The notes beneath the pieces are model-generated. The model saw nothing but the letters and a program-made list of their open reading frames with translations, had not been told where the DNA came from and searched no databases. DNA of 57,912 nt from the NCBI GenBank assembly GCA_016206665.1, contig JACQRC010000082.1, positions 1-57,912 of the forward strand, read 5' to 3'. This document shows, piece after piece, positions 8,235 to 17,735 of this stretch. A program made the translations under genes and the position numbers. Numbering within the stretch: the stretch's first letter is position 1; each line of letters begins with the position of its first letter. This DNA comes from Candidatus Omnitrophota bacterium. GTDB lineage: Bacteria; Omnitrophota; Gorgyraeia; Aquiviventales; JACQRC01.

Positions 8235-9191
8235 ATGACGCAATACGGCATCACCGGTGGCCTGGGGTTTTTGGGCCGGCATCTGACGGCTGCGCTGCTC
8301 AAGCAGGGAGGGCAGGTCCGCATCTTTGACGCCGAGTTAGGGGAGCCGCCGGCGCCGTGTGAGATCGTCCGGGGCGATATCCGGGATACGGCGGCCGTGG
8401 ACCTGGCCTGCCGGGATGTCGAGGTGCTCTTCAGCCTCGCTGCCCTGCAGCCCTTTTCCCGGGCCGGCCGCAGGATCACCGATGTCAACGCCAACGGCAC
8501 CGCGCGTCTGTTGGATGCCGCCTCCCGTCACGGCGTCCACAAGTTCGTGCACCTCTCGAGCAGCGTCATCTATGGCATTCCCCGGCGGCTGCCGTTGCGC
8601 GAGGACGACCCGCTGCGGCCCATCGGCGTCTATGGCCAAAGCAAGGTGCGCGCCGAACAGTTATGCCTTGAGGCCAGCAGCCGCGGCCTGGATGTCACCA
8701 TCCTGCGCCCCCGCTTCATCGTGGGTCCAGGCCGGCTCGGGGTGTTGCAGATGCTGTTTGAGTGCATCAGGGCGCAGCGGCCTGTCCCGCTCATCGGCTC
8801 CGGCCACAACCGGTTCCAGATGGTCGGTGTGCAGGATGTGGTGAGCGCCTGCCTGGCAGCCGCGGAGCGGGGCCCTTCCGGGGGGGTCTTCAATATCGGA
8901 GCCGATACCTTGCCAACGGTGCGGGAGCTGTTGAGCGCGCTCATCACGCATGCGCGCTCGCGCTCGCGCCTGATGGGGCTGCCTGCGGCCATCGCCAAGG
9001 CCGCGTTGAGGGCGCTCGATGCCTGCGGCCTGAGCCCGCTGACCTCTGAGCATTACCTGATCGCCGATCGCGATTACATCGTGGACACCGCGAAGGCCAA
9101 ACGGCTGCTGCAGTGGTCGCCGCAGGAGGACACGACACAAGCGATGCTCGCGGCCTACGACTGGTTTCTGCAGCACCGCCACCGCGCATGA
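8235..9191 (+). CDS. Extended SDR / NAD-dependent epimerase-dehydratase
   Basis: TGGLGFLG motif, YGQSK active site; adjacent paralogue-like gene. Confidence 0.88.
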   Translation: MTQYGITGGLGFLGRHLTAALLKQGGQVRIFDAELGEPPAPCEIVRGDIRDTAAVDLACRDVEVLFSLAALQPFSRAGRRITDVNANGTARLLDAASRHGVHKFVHLSSSVIYGIPRRLPLREDDPLRPIGVYGQSKVRAEQLCLEASSRGLDVTILRPRFIVGPGRLGVLQMLFECIRAQRPVPLIGSGHNRFQMVGVQDVVSACLAAAERGPSGGVFNIGADTLPTVRELLSALITHARSRSRLMGLPAAIAKAALRALDACGLSPLTSEHYLIADRDYIVDTAKAKRLLQWSPQEDTTQAMLAAYDWFLQHRHRA

Positions 9192-10732
9192 CGCCGCCCA
9201 TCCTCGATCCCGCCTTCTGGACGCCGTTGCGGGTGGAGAAGGCGCTGGTGCTGGCCATACCGTATGGCAGCGGAGCCCTCGGGCTGTTGTGCTGTGCGAT
9301 CGGCCTCGGGCGCGCAGGCCGCTTCCACAGCCGTGCGATGTTGCTGGCCGGGCTCGTCGCCTTCTTCTGGCTCTACCTCTATACCGTCTGTTGGAAGCTG
9401 GTCGCACCGATTCCAGACCCGGTGGAGGAGTCGATTTGGATGCAGGTCTGGCAGCTGCGGCGCGGCCTCACCATCTACCCGAACCCCGAAGCGGCACCAG
9501 CGATCGGTTACATGTACCCGCCGGTCTTTCACGCAACACTCGCCGGCCTCTTCACCCTGTTCGGCCCCCACTGGTGGGTGGGACGGCTCTTGTCGATCGG
9601 CTGCTCGCTGGCCATCGGCTGGCTGATCTACCGGATCATCCGGACGGACACAGGCTCGACGGCGCCCGCGCTGATCGGCGCCTTGTTCTTTTTCACGTTT
9701 TATCAGCTCACCGATGAGTGGCTGGACCTGATGCGCGTCGATACGCTGGCGCTGTGGTTGTCCTTGCTGGCGCTCTGGCAGCTGCGGCGCTGCCTGACCC
9801 GGCCCGCCGCCGTGTGGTGGGGCGTCCTCTGCACGGTGCTGGCCTGCTACACGAAACAATCCAGTCTCTACGTGGTGCTCACGGGTGGCGCCTGGCTGCT
9901 GATGACGCAACGACGCGCCGGGGTGGTCTATCTGCTATCGGTGGGGCTGTTAGGCGGAGGTCTCTTTGCTCTGCTCAACAGGCTGACCGACGGTTGGTTC
10001 GCGGTCTACACCCTCCTGGATCCCTGGCGCCATCAAGCGAACTGGGCATATCTCGGTGATATCGCCCGCCTGCTGATGCGCAGCGCCGGGCTCTGGATGC
10101 TTGCAGCAGCCTATCTGTGGCAGACGGCTAAACGCAGAGGCTACCAGCAGGAGCCCCAACGGCTGCTGTGGCCGCTGGCCTTTGTGGGCGGGTGCGCGCT
10201 GTCGCTCACCAACTCGCTGATGGCCGGCTCCGGCGTGCACAACATGATGGCGGCGGTGGCGTTCCTGTGTGTGCTCATCGGTCTCGCCCTGCACGAGTGG
10301 CGGGACATCCGGTGGCTGCCGGTGGCTCTCTGCCTCCAGCTCATCCCCTTGGTCTACATTCCGGTGCTGCCCAACCGGGTCGATCACCAGCTGCGGCAGC
10401 GGCTCATGCAGGAGGCGGCCAACGCCCCCGGGGAATATCTGGCGCGCTGTCTGACCTGCGCCCAGCTCAACGGGAAAACCGTGCACGACAACCTGGGTGC
10501 CGTTGATGAACTGATCACCACGCGGTTGTGGGACGGGCGGCGGCTGATCCACGAGGTGGAGCAGGCGCGATTCGATCCGCTCATCGTCACCGAGACCTAT
10601 GGCTCGAGGGCCATCCAGGCCGCCGTCGAGCGCCATTACGTCCTGACCGAGACGGTGAGCAACGCAGGCTCAGGCGTCTCCCGCGAGCTGCGTATCTATC
10701 GGCCGCGGCGTGCCGTGAGGGACGGGCGATAG
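9188..10732 (+). CDS. Polytopic membrane GT-C-like glycosyltransferase (PMT/ArnT-like)
   Basis: Multi-TM architecture; ATG at 9188 overlaps upstream stop; the ORF track start (9113) is over-extended. Confidence 0.7.
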   Translation: MTPPILDPAFWTPLRVEKALVLAIPYGSGALGLLCCAIGLGRAGRFHSRAMLLAGLVAFFWLYLYTVCWKLVAPIPDPVEESIWMQVWQLRRGLTIYPNPEAAPAIGYMYPPVFHATLAGLFTLFGPHWWVGRLLSIGCSLAIGWLIYRIIRTDTGSTAPALIGALFFFTFYQLTDEWLDLMRVDTLALWLSLLALWQLRRCLTRPAAVWWGVLCTVLACYTKQSSLYVVLTGGAWLLMTQRRAGVVYLLSVGLLGGGLFALLNRLTDGWFAVYTLLDPWRHQANWAYLGDIARLLMRSAGLWMLAAAYLWQTAKRRGYQQEPQRLLWPLAFVGGCALSLTNSLMAGSGVHNMMAAVAFLCVLIGLALHEWRDIRWLPVALCLQLIPLVYIPVLPNRVDHQLRQRLMQEAANAPGEYLARCLTCAQLNGKTVHDNLGAVDELITTRLWDGRRLIHEVEQARFDPLIVTETYGSRAIQAAVERHYVLTETVSNAGSGVSRELRIYRPRRAVRDGR

Positions 10733-10736
10733 CGCG

Positions 10737-11699
10737 ATGACCGAGCGTTGCCCGGTCTGTCAACAATCATCTTTCACCGTCGCAGTGACCGGGGTCCCGG
10801 GCGCAGAGGTGGGAGGACGGTTTACCTTTATACGCTGCGATACCTGCGGCGTCGTGAAGCGTTCGGCGGCCTGCGAGGCGCCGGGCTTGGAGGGAATACA
10901 CGCTGCGCCGGAGACCAGGCCGTATAAAACTGGCTTTCGTCGCGTGGAACAGGGGTGGTATTGGCTGCGCCTACGCCGTCTTAAGACCTGGAGAGCCCGG
11001 GGGCGGTGGCTCGATGTGGGCTGCGGCAGCGGCGGATTTCTGCAGTATCTCAGCCGGCGGGGATGGGAGGCGGATGGCGTTGATCCCTATCCCCAGGCGG
11101 GCCAAGAGCGCGAGCCGGCGAGAGGCTATCGCCTCTTCAGCGGCGCGCTCGCCGAGGCTCGGTATCCGGCAGCCACGTTTGACGTGATCACGCTGTGGCA
11201 CGTGCTCGAACATCTGCCTGAGCCGGTGCCGGTGTTACAGGAGGTCGTCCGCATTCTCAAGCCCTCGGGTGTCGTCATGATTGCCACCCCGAACGCGGCC
11301 AGCTGGGAGCGCCGCCTGTTTGGCCGGCACTGGTTCTATTGGCATCCGCCGCAGCATTGCATCCTCTATGAGCCCGGGACGTTGGCGCGCCTGCTGGGGG
11401 AGGTGGGCCTGCGCGTGGTCGGCCTCTCCTTCAGCGATCTCGAGTATAACCTGGCGGGCTGGCTGCAGAGCGCGGCCCATTGGCTGGGCGCGGAACCCTA
11501 TGAACTGCGGAATCTGCTGAAGGGGTCTGTTAGGCCGGCGCAGGTGACGCGGAGTCTGCGGCAGGCCTATTCGTGGCTGGTCGCCGTCTTGGTGGTGGCG
11601 GGAGCGCCGTTTGCCGTGAGCTGGGTCGCGATCACCGCCCTCTGCCGGCGCAGCGGCTGCTTCGTCGCGCACGCCCGTCGGGACGAAGATTTTCCGTGA
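10737..11699 (+). CDS. Class I SAM methyltransferase with N-terminal zinc-ribbon-like motif
   Basis: CPVC..CDTC, WLDVGCGSGGFL, HVLEHLPEP. Confidence 0.88.
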   Translation: MTERCPVCQQSSFTVAVTGVPGAEVGGRFTFIRCDTCGVVKRSAACEAPGLEGIHAAPETRPYKTGFRRVEQGWYWLRLRRLKTWRARGRWLDVGCGSGGFLQYLSRRGWEADGVDPYPQAGQEREPARGYRLFSGALAEARYPAATFDVITLWHVLEHLPEPVPVLQEVVRILKPSGVVMIATPNAASWERRLFGRHWFYWHPPQHCILYEPGTLARLLGEVGLRVVGLSFSDLEYNLAGWLQSAAHWLGAEPYELRNLLKGSVRPAQVTRSLRQAYSWLVAVLVVAGAPFAVSWVAITALCRRSGCFVAHARRDEDFP

Positions 11700-11724
11700 A
11701 ATCCTGTCCCACCTTGGATATGAT
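11696..11724 (+). promoter_or_regulatory. Candidate sigma70-like promoter GTGAAA-N17-TATGAT
   Basis: -10 lies 7 nt upstream of the ATG of the wza-like gene. Confidence 0.45.
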
Positions 11725-11731
11725 AGAAACG

Positions 11732-12973
11732 ATGAACAGCCGCATGATGATCGAAGGACCGACAGGAGGCTGCGTCCTGGTGGCGGTAGCCGCCGTGGTC
11801 GCCGGGTGCTATACGTTGCCGCTGGTGACGCAGGCGCGGCCGGCCCGACCTGCGGATGCGATGACGCTGAGCCAGCGCCTGGATCTGCTAACGGCTCAAG
11901 CGCAAGCGGCGGAGCGCTCCGGCAATGCCGGCGCGGCGGCCGCGGTCTGGAAGCAGATCCTATCCATCGATCCCCGAAATGTCGCGGCGCGCGAAGGCCT
12001 GGCCCTGGCCCGGCGGCAGCTGGGGGAGCCGGCGCCGAGAGAGCCGTCGACCGAGGCCTCTGCGCTCGCCCAGCGATTGCGTGACTACAAGGTCAACCAG
12101 GGCGACGTGATTGAGGTCTTCGTGTGGCAGCGCGCCGATTTGAGCCGCGACGTCACGGTCCGGCCGGACGGCATGATCGCCGTGCCGCTGGCCGGCGATG
12201 TGCCGGCCATGGGCCGGACGCTGAGCGAGCTCGACGCGGATGTGACGCAGCGGTTGCAGGAAGCGGTGGGAGGACCGGTGGCCGGCCAGGAGATCACGGG
12301 CTCCGGTCAGGCGATGCCGGTCTACACCGTCAACCCCGGGGATGTGCTCGAGGTGTACGTCTGGCAGCAGTCCGACCTGACCCGCGATGTCATCGTCCGG
12401 CCGGACGGCATCATCTCGCTGCCACTGGCCGGCGACCTCTACGCCGCGGGCCGCACGCTACCCGAGCTCGATGATGAAATCACCGAGAAGTTCGGCCAGT
12501 TTGTGCGCGATCCCGATGTGACCGTGGCGCTCAAGAAAACAGAAACCGGGGCCACCAAATTCATCGATGTTTCGCTGGCCATCAAGCGCTTCGGCGGCAC
12601 CAAGGTGATCGTGATGGGGCAGGTCAAGGCGCCGGGCGTCTACGGCCCGACGGGGGATGCCCGCCTGGCCGAGGTGGTCGCGATGGCCGGCGGAGCGAGC
12701 GTGGATGCGGATCTGCGCAGTGTTTTTGTGGTCCATGGCGGCCAGCAGTATCCTGAAGTTATCCGAGCGAACCTGTCCCAGTTCATCCGTCAAGGGGATG
12801 CCGTTCAGAATATTGCCCTGCGCCCCAACGACATCGTCTACATCCCACGCACGTTTGTGGCTACTACGACCGACTTTCTTGAGCAATTTTATCCCTCGAT
12901 CTCGGAGGCGCTCGTGGGTGTCAACCTGATGAGCGAGCTGGGCGCGGGCGGGGAAGAGCCGTTCAAACAGTAG
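11732..12973 (+). CDS. Wza-like polysaccharide export outer-membrane lipoprotein with two export-domain copies
   Basis: Lipobox VAGC; YKVNQGDVIEVFVWQRADLSRDVTVRPDG and YTVNPGDVLEVYVWQQSDLTRDVIVRPDG; SLBB-like C-terminus. Confidence 0.88.
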   Translation: MNSRMMIEGPTGGCVLVAVAAVVAGCYTLPLVTQARPARPADAMTLSQRLDLLTAQAQAAERSGNAGAAAAVWKQILSIDPRNVAAREGLALARRQLGEPAPREPSTEASALAQRLRDYKVNQGDVIEVFVWQRADLSRDVTVRPDGMIAVPLAGDVPAMGRTLSELDADVTQRLQEAVGGPVAGQEITGSGQAMPVYTVNPGDVLEVYVWQQSDLTRDVIVRPDGIISLPLAGDLYAAGRTLPELDDEITEKFGQFVRDPDVTVALKKTETGATKFIDVSLAIKRFGGTKVIVMGQVKAPGVYGPTGDARLAEVVAMAGGASVDADLRSVFVVHGGQQYPEVIRANLSQFIRQGDAVQNIALRPNDIVYIPRTFVATTTDFLEQFYPSISEALVGVNLMSELGAGGEEPFKQ

Positions 12974-12980
12974 CGGGGTC

Positions 12981-13343
12981 TTACGGCTGGAGTTCGTCGT
13001 ACCGGGAGGGTTGCGGGCGGGATTTTGGTGTGTCGCGCCGGGTGCCCGGCGTGGCGCGGTCGGTGCGCGACGAGGACTTCGAGGTCTCTGAGACGGCCTC
13101 TTCGCTGTAGTAGTAGGAGCCGGGCGTCAGGGTATCGTAAGCGGCGCTGGAGGTTTCTGTCGATGGTGCCGGACCGAAGATTTGCTGTGCGGCGATGCCG
13201 AGGCCCGAGCTGTATCGGCTGGTCGGGGAGGATTGCGTGATGGCATCGGTGAGGGTCGTCGCGACATCATCGGCGGCCAGGCCCAACCCGGCACCCCACA
13301 CGAGCCAGCACGCACACCCGATCACGCTCATCCAGCGCCGCAT
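12981..13343 (-). CDS. Small exported/hypothetical protein on the opposite strand
   Basis: Signal-peptide-like MRRWMSVIGCACWLVWGAGLGLAADD, then Ser/Thr/Tyr-rich sequence; fits between neighbouring genes without overlap; own promoter motif. Confidence 0.6.
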   Translation of the reverse strand: MRRWMSVIGCACWLVWGAGLGLAADDVATTLTDAITQSSPTSRYSSGLGIAAQQIFGPAPSTETSSAAYDTLTPGSYYYSEEAVSETSKSSSRTDRATPGTRRDTPKSRPQPSRYDELQP

Positions 13344-13349
13344 GCCAGC

Positions 13350-13377
13350 AGCATACCTCAAATTCCTCCGTTGTCAA
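13350..13377 (-). promoter_or_regulatory. Candidate promoter TTGACA-N16-TATGCT (minus strand)
   Basis: Consensus -35 (13377-13372) and near-consensus -10 (13355-13350), 6 nt upstream of ATG at 13343. Confidence 0.55.
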
Positions 13378-13406
13378 GGAAGAGCCACGGCACAGGGAGG
13401 CAGCGC

Positions 13407-15332
13407 TTGGCCGAACCGGAGCTGAATCTCGGCGATTACTATTTCATCCTGCGCAAGCGACGCTGGATCATCCTGCTGATCTTTCTCTCCACCTTCATTT
13501 CGACCTGGTGGTGGAGCAACCGCCAGATACCCGTGTACGAGGCGATGACCTCGGTGAAGGTGACCCAGAAGGCCACGATCAGCGGTCTGGCGCTGAATGA
13601 CATGATGATGCAGTCGGGCTGGGTGGATGAGCTGGAGACCCAAACCAAGGTCATCACCAGTTGGCCGGTGATGGAGCGCGCCGCGATGCTGATGGGTATC
13701 GTTCGGCCTGGCGCGACGGCCGAGGCGCTGGCCGAGGCGGTGGGGGAGATGCAGGGTGCCGTGCGCGTCTTCCGCATCGAAAAGACGAACATCATTCAGC
13801 TGATCGCCAGCCATACCGATCCGCAGAAAGCGGCGGCCATCGCGAACGACGTGGCGAAGGCCTATATCCAGCATAATCTTGAGGAGAAGCGGCGCGAGTC
13901 GAGCGCGCTGCGCCAGTTCTTGGAGCAGCAGCTGCAGGAGATCTCCACCCGGCTCAAGCAGAACGAAGAGGCGCTGCGCAATTTGCGCGCCAACAGCCAG
14001 GCGACCGGCACGGGACTGGCCCTGGAGGCGGAACTGACGGCGCTCGACACGCAGCTGGCCGCCTTGCTGCGGCAATACACCGAATCCCACCCCAATGTCA
14101 TCCGCGTCCGGGAGCGCATCGCGGAAATCAATGACCAGATCAAGGGTCTGCCCAGCTCTGAGTTGGAGCTCGCCCGGCTGACCCGCGACGTCGAACTGGA
14201 CAACGGCCAGTACCGCAATCTCACGGACAAACTCTCCTCGGCGCGCATCAGCGAGGCGGAAAAGATCGAGGATGTCATCCAACTGGAGCCGGCCACGGTG
14301 CCTGAAAAGCCCGTCCGCCCGAACCGGCCGATGGTCCGCCTCTCTGGCGCGCTCGTGGGGGTCCTCCTCGGGCTCGTCCTGGCCTTTTCCATTGAGCATT
14401 TCGACACGTCGCTCTTTGCCATCGAGGACATTGAGCGGCTCCTCAATCTGCCGGTCTTGGGCGTCATTCCCTACATCCGCGGTCCCAAGCAGCCCGGAGA
14501 GAAGAAGAGCACATCCTGGTGGAAGCGACGGCCATCGGCCAAGCATGAGGCGGATGCCTCCGACCAACTCATCCTGCGCCTGCCGCTGAAATCACCGGTG
14601 GTCGAGGCCTATCGCGCCCTGCGAACCAATCTGCAGTCGCAGGAGCTGGACCGCGGCGGCAAGGTGCTGCTCTTGTCCAGCTCGATTCCCGGGGAGGGCA
14701 AGACGATCACGACGGCGAACCTGGCGATCATCTTTGCCCAGGCCGGCAAGCGCACCCTGATCATCGGCGCCGATTTGCGCAAGCCGACACTGCACAAGCT
14801 GTTCAACCTGCCCAAGGAGCCCGGGCTGACCGATGTCTTGCTGGGCACCGTCAAGGCGGAGCAGGCCACCAAGAATATCGTCGACATGTTGTTAGGCGGA
14901 GCGGGCTGGGATCAAATTACCAAGATGCCCGGCCTCGATAACCTGCACATCCTGCCCAGCGGCAACCCGCCGCTGAATCCCAGCGAGTTGCTGGCCGCAC
15001 CCGCGCTGGGGCGGCTGATTGCCGAGCTGCGTCCCAAATATGATGTGATCATCTTCGATTCGCCGCCGATCTTGCCGGTCACGGATGCCGCGCTGATCTC
15101 CGCGCATGCCGATGGCGTCCTGTTGCTCTATCAAGTGGGGCGGGTCGCCCGGCGCGTGCTGCTGCGCACCAAGGCGCAGCTCGAAGCCGTGCAAGCCAAA
15201 CTCCGCGGGGTCATCCTGAACCACCTGGCGGCCGAGGTGGAACTGGGCACGGAGTACTACTATTATCAGTACAAATACTACGGCAAGAAGGAGGAGGCCG
15301 AACGGAAACAAGCGGAGGCCACCTCGTCGTAA
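13407..15332 (+). CDS. Wzc-like polysaccharide copolymerase fused to BY-kinase (CpsD/CapB-like)
   Basis: Wzz-like N-terminus, SSIPGEGKTITTANLA Walker A, LIIGADLRKPTL, Tyr-rich tail EYYYYQYKYYG; TTG start preceded by GGGAGG. Confidence 0.92.
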   Translation: MAEPELNLGDYYFILRKRRWIILLIFLSTFISTWWWSNRQIPVYEAMTSVKVTQKATISGLALNDMMMQSGWVDELETQTKVITSWPVMERAAMLMGIVRPGATAEALAEAVGEMQGAVRVFRIEKTNIIQLIASHTDPQKAAAIANDVAKAYIQHNLEEKRRESSALRQFLEQQLQEISTRLKQNEEALRNLRANSQATGTGLALEAELTALDTQLAALLRQYTESHPNVIRVRERIAEINDQIKGLPSSELELARLTRDVELDNGQYRNLTDKLSSARISEAEKIEDVIQLEPATVPEKPVRPNRPMVRLSGALVGVLLGLVLAFSIEHFDTSLFAIEDIERLLNLPVLGVIPYIRGPKQPGEKKSTSWWKRRPSAKHEADASDQLILRLPLKSPVVEAYRALRTNLQSQELDRGGKVLLLSSSIPGEGKTITTANLAIIFAQAGKRTLIIGADLRKPTLHKLFNLPKEPGLTDVLLGTVKAEQATKNIVDMLLGGAGWDQITKMPGLDNLHILPSGNPPLNPSELLAAPALGRLIAELRPKYDVIIFDSPPILPVTDAALISAHADGVLLLYQVGRVARRVLLRTKAQLEAVQAKLRGVILNHLAAEVELGTEYYYYQYKYYGKKEEAERKQAEATSS

Positions 15333-15368
15333 CCGGCGTGGATCGCATCCCGTGAAGGAGCGCTAGGC

Positions 15369-16823
15369 GTGGGCCGGGCGCTGTTGATCCTTGGGGCGTT
15401 GCTGCTCGCGGCCGTCATTGGGTTCATCCTGTCGATGACCAAATGGCAGATCGCGACGAATGTCCTGCTGGGCGTCGTGGCCCTGGTCTTGACGATGGTC
15501 AGTCTCGAGATTGGACTCGGGCTGACCATTTTTTTGGTGCCGCTCACCGTGCAACAGCAGCTGGGCCAATTGGCCGCCGCCCCGGTCCGCTTGGGGTCCG
15601 ATGACTTCCTCATGGGCTGCATGCTCATGGGCGCTTTGGTGAACATGGCGCGCTCGAAGCGGGTCTTCTGGGTCCGTTCGCCCCTCAACGCGCCCCTGAT
15701 GGCTTTTTTTGCCGCCTGCCTGATCTCCCTGTCCTACATCATCGCCCACCGCGGCTTCGGCCCGGCCTTCAGGCTGTCTTTTCTCCATCTGCTCAAGTGG
15801 TTTGAGCCGGTCACCCTCTATTTCCTGGTCGTCGCCTCGGTGACCAGGCGCGAGCAGATTCTCCGGTACATCGTGGCCGGGCTCTCCGGGTGCGTGGCCG
15901 TCGCTGCGCTGCAGATGGCACAGCACCGCATCGGCCCGGCGTCGAGCGAAGAGTGGTATCAACTGCCGTCCGGCCAGTTGTACTATCGGGCGGCATCCAG
16001 CTTCGGCACCGAGGGGATCCTGGGGGCCTATTATGTGCTCTTCCTCGGCATTATTCTGGCGCTGGTGCTCGCGGTCACGCATCGCCGCGCGCGGGTCTTG
16101 CTCGCGCTGTTTGCCGGGGTGGTGGCGGTGATGCTGCTGATCACCTACAATCGGGCCTCCTATCTCGGTGCGGCGGTGATGCTGGTCGTCTTGGGGGTGT
16201 TATCCAAACGGCGCGCGACCGTTGTGGCCATCATGATCGGGGCGGTGGTGTTAGGGGCCTGCGTTCCGACCGTGATGGAGCGGTTCACCATGACCATCCA
16301 ATCGGCCAACCTGCAAAGTCATTCTGTCCAGTTCGAGGATTCGGCGGCGGCGCGGCTGGGATTATGGATGCGGGCGCTGAAGCTCTTCGTGCAGAATCCG
16401 GTCACCGGCGTGGGGTTTTGGGGCCAACGGTCCATGGGATTGTATGGCGCCACGGCCCACAGCCAGTACCTCACGCTGTTGGTGGATACGGGTGCGCTGG
16501 GGCTCATGGCCTTTGTCTGGATTTTCTGGACCATCTTTCATCACGCCAATCGCGTGCGACACGCGGTCACCGATCCGTGGCTGCATGCGCTGACGATCGG
16601 GGTGATGGCTGGGCTGTCGGGCGTCCTCGTGCACGCCGTGTTTGGGGAAAGCTTTGACGCGTTCCGGCTCACCAGCCCGCTGTGGTTTTTCACCGGGCTC
16701 GTCATGGCCATTTTGCGCATGACGCCGGAAGCCGCGCCGGATGCCCCGCCCGCCACGACCTCCAGCGCCGCTCCGCCTTCCGGGCCCGCATCGGGCTGGC
16801 GGCCGCGTTTGGTTCCTCGGTAA
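15369..16823 (+). CDS. O-antigen ligase/polymerase (Wzy/WaaL)-like membrane protein
   Basis: Multi-TM; YNRASYLGAAVM and NPVTGVGFWG...HSQYLTLLVDTGALGL motifs. Confidence 0.82.
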   Translation: MGRALLILGALLLAAVIGFILSMTKWQIATNVLLGVVALVLTMVSLEIGLGLTIFLVPLTVQQQLGQLAAAPVRLGSDDFLMGCMLMGALVNMARSKRVFWVRSPLNAPLMAFFAACLISLSYIIAHRGFGPAFRLSFLHLLKWFEPVTLYFLVVASVTRREQILRYIVAGLSGCVAVAALQMAQHRIGPASSEEWYQLPSGQLYYRAASSFGTEGILGAYYVLFLGIILALVLAVTHRRARVLLALFAGVVAVMLLITYNRASYLGAAVMLVVLGVLSKRRATVVAIMIGAVVLGACVPTVMERFTMTIQSANLQSHSVQFEDSAAARLGLWMRALKLFVQNPVTGVGFWGQRSMGLYGATAHSQYLTLLVDTGALGLMAFVWIFWTIFHHANRVRHAVTDPWLHALTIGVMAGLSGVLVHAVFGESFDAFRLTSPLWFFTGLVMAILRMTPEAAPDAPPATTSSAAPPSGPASGWRPRLVPR

Positions 16824-17735
16824 ATGCCTTCCGCTGCGACCGCCTCGGTGGTGATCGCCACCTACCGCCGTCCACAACTCGTCGGCCCGCTGTTGGATGC
16901 GCTCTCCTTGCAAGTGGGCGCTCGATTCCAGGTCGTGGTCGTCGAACAGGGGGAGGCGATGTTTCAGCCGGCGGCGTACCAGTCCGGCCGGCCCTTTCTG
17001 CTGGACTACGTGTGCCTGCCCACGCCGGGTCTGCCGCATGCCCGGAATGTGGGATGGCAACGCTCCCAGGGCGAGTGGATCTTGTTCATTGATGACGACG
17101 CCATCCCGGCGGCTGAGTGGGTGGTAGCGCACCTCCGCCACGCTGCCGACCCGGCCATCGGCGGGGTGGGGGGCAGAATCATCGAGCCGACGGCCGCCGG
17201 CCGCGCATCAGCGGCACAGCGCCGTCGTTATCGGACGGGCGCCATCCGGATGTGGGATGCGTATCCTTTCCTGGACTTTGATGCGGAGACCCCAGGCGAG
17301 ATCCAGCATGTCATGGGTTGCAACATGTCCTTCCGCCGCGCCTGCCTGGAGGCGGCGGGCGGATTCGATGAGCGGTTCAGCGGGACGGCGGAATTTGAAG
17401 AGTTGGACCTGTGTCTGCGCGCGCGGCGGCTCGGCTACCGGCTGGTGTTTGAGCCCGCCGCGCTGGTCCGCCACGAGCGGGCGACGACCGGCGGCTGCCG
17501 CCTACCAACGACCCGGCAGGCCTTCTACTGGTTCCATCACAATCACCAGCTGCTGTTCCTCAAACACTTTCCCCGCCGGTACTATCCGTTGTTTCTGGCC
17601 GAGGTCCTGGCCCGCATCATCTGGCGTACCTGCCGGGTCGGCCAGCCGGCCTATCTGCCCGCCGGGTTGCAGGGCGTCAGGGATGGCATCACGACCTACC
17701 GGCGCTCCAAGGGCCAGGCGCCGCGCCGGCCATGA
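16824..17735 (+). CDS. GT2 family glycosyltransferase
   Basis: SVVIATYRRP, LFIDDDAIP, GCNMSFRR. Confidence 0.9.
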   Translation: MPSAATASVVIATYRRPQLVGPLLDALSLQVGARFQVVVVEQGEAMFQPAAYQSGRPFLLDYVCLPTPGLPHARNVGWQRSQGEWILFIDDDAIPAAEWVVAHLRHAADPAIGGVGGRIIEPTAAGRASAAQRRRYRTGAIRMWDAYPFLDFDAETPGEIQHVMGCNMSFRRACLEAAGGFDERFSGTAEFEELDLCLRARRLGYRLVFEPAALVRHERATTGGCRLPTTRQAFYWFHHNHQLLFLKHFPRRYYPLFLAEVLARIIWRTCRVGQPAYLPAGLQGVRDGITTYRRSKGQAPRRP

